Shown: in pieces, positions 17,232-17,290 of the stretch
Numbering within the stretch: the stretch's first letter is position 1
Layout of the letters: every line of letters begins with the position of its first letter
Source of the DNA: Clostridiales bacterium
Lineage (GTDB): Bacteria > Bacillota > Clostridia > Oscillospirales > Oscillospiraceae
Length of the DNA: 17,290 bases
Assembly (NCBI GenBank): GCA_017577345.1
Contig: PITX01000004.1
Coordinates: 1 to 17,290, forward strand
Reading direction: 5' to 3'
Translations under genes and position numbers: made by a program
The notes under the pieces: generated by a model
What the model saw: only the letters and a program-made list of their open reading frames with translations
Told to the model about the DNA's origin: nothing
Databases searched by the model: none

Positions 17232-17290
17232 ATGAGCAATAAGCTCCACTACGAGACCCTTTGTATTCAGGCAGGCTACAGCCCGAAAAA
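17232..17290 (+). CDS. O-acetylhomoserine/O-acetylserine sulfhydrylase-like enzyme, 3'-truncated by window edge
   Basis: Only 19 codons are visible (MSNKLHYETLCIQAGYSPK). The pattern K-x-H-(Y/F)-E-T-L-x-(I/L)-(Q/H)-x-G is the usual start of PLP-dependent O-acetylhomoserine aminocarboxypropyltransferases of the Cys/Met-metabolism family, which make homocysteine (and sometimes cysteine) from the acetylated amino acid and sulfide. AGAGGTG lies 6 bases before ATG 17232. The residue after ETL is cysteine, which itself makes the gene product slightly Cys-dependent. The catalytic lysine and the rest lie outside the window, so identity rests on the N-terminus and on the Cys-containing leader peptide before it. 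Confidence 0.7.
   Translation, partial: MSNKLHYETLCIQAGYSPK

Overview
The window looks like a spore-forming, fairly GC-rich Clostridia chromosome, most likely Oscillospiraceae/Ruminococcaceae. The reasons are a spoIIID gene, a Bacillus-type (ThyA-A-like) thymidylate synthase, a clostridial-style DHFR active-site loop, strong purine-rich ribosome binding sites, consensus sigma-A promoters, and a clutter of palindromic repeats of a kind I associate with gut Clostridia. The family-level assignment is inference. I ran no searches.

Layout. 2-1063: 3' part of a MATE exporter gene (+). 1064-1647: a gene-free tract packed with inverted and palindromic repeats. 1648-2901 (-): a secreted, membrane-anchored protein with Ig-like domains, divergent from spoIIID (3049-3297, +), which ends in a clear terminator. 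3450-6977 (+): a promoter and the serC - serA - gdhA cluster. These make phosphoserine from 3-phosphoglycerate, and GdhA can re-aminate the 2-oxoglutarate that SerC releases. A bidirectional terminator at 7045-7076 separates gdhA from a convergent, visibly AT-rich YoaP-like acetyltransferase gene (7115-7861, -). That gene sits between two 40-bp imperfect inverted repeats and looks like an inserted cassette. Then come folA and thyA (-, tightly coupled), and a zinc-ribbon membrane protein with its own promoter.

9945-16896 (-) is a complete F-type ATP synthase operon in the order atpZ-atpI-atpB-atpE-atpF-atpH-atpA-atpG-atpD-atpC. It has a candidate promoter at 16948-16976 and a strong terminator at 9903-9940. 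The c subunit carries a sodium-type ion site with a second glutamate (E27 plus E60-S61-T62-Y65). This matches the two-carboxylate motif known from Fusobacterium, so the enzyme is predicted to be Na+-coupled.

The right edge (17035-17290, +) holds the most striking signal. A perfect-consensus promoter is followed by a 19-codon leader ORF containing Arg-Arg-Cys, then a pause-type hairpin, an antiterminator and a mutually exclusive intrinsic terminator, and then the start of an O-acetylhomoserine/O-acetylserine sulfhydrylase-like gene. This has the full architecture of a ribosome-mediated attenuator that reads a sulfur amino acid (probably Cys) through leader-peptide translation, in a lineage where SAM riboswitches and T-boxes are the usual solutions.
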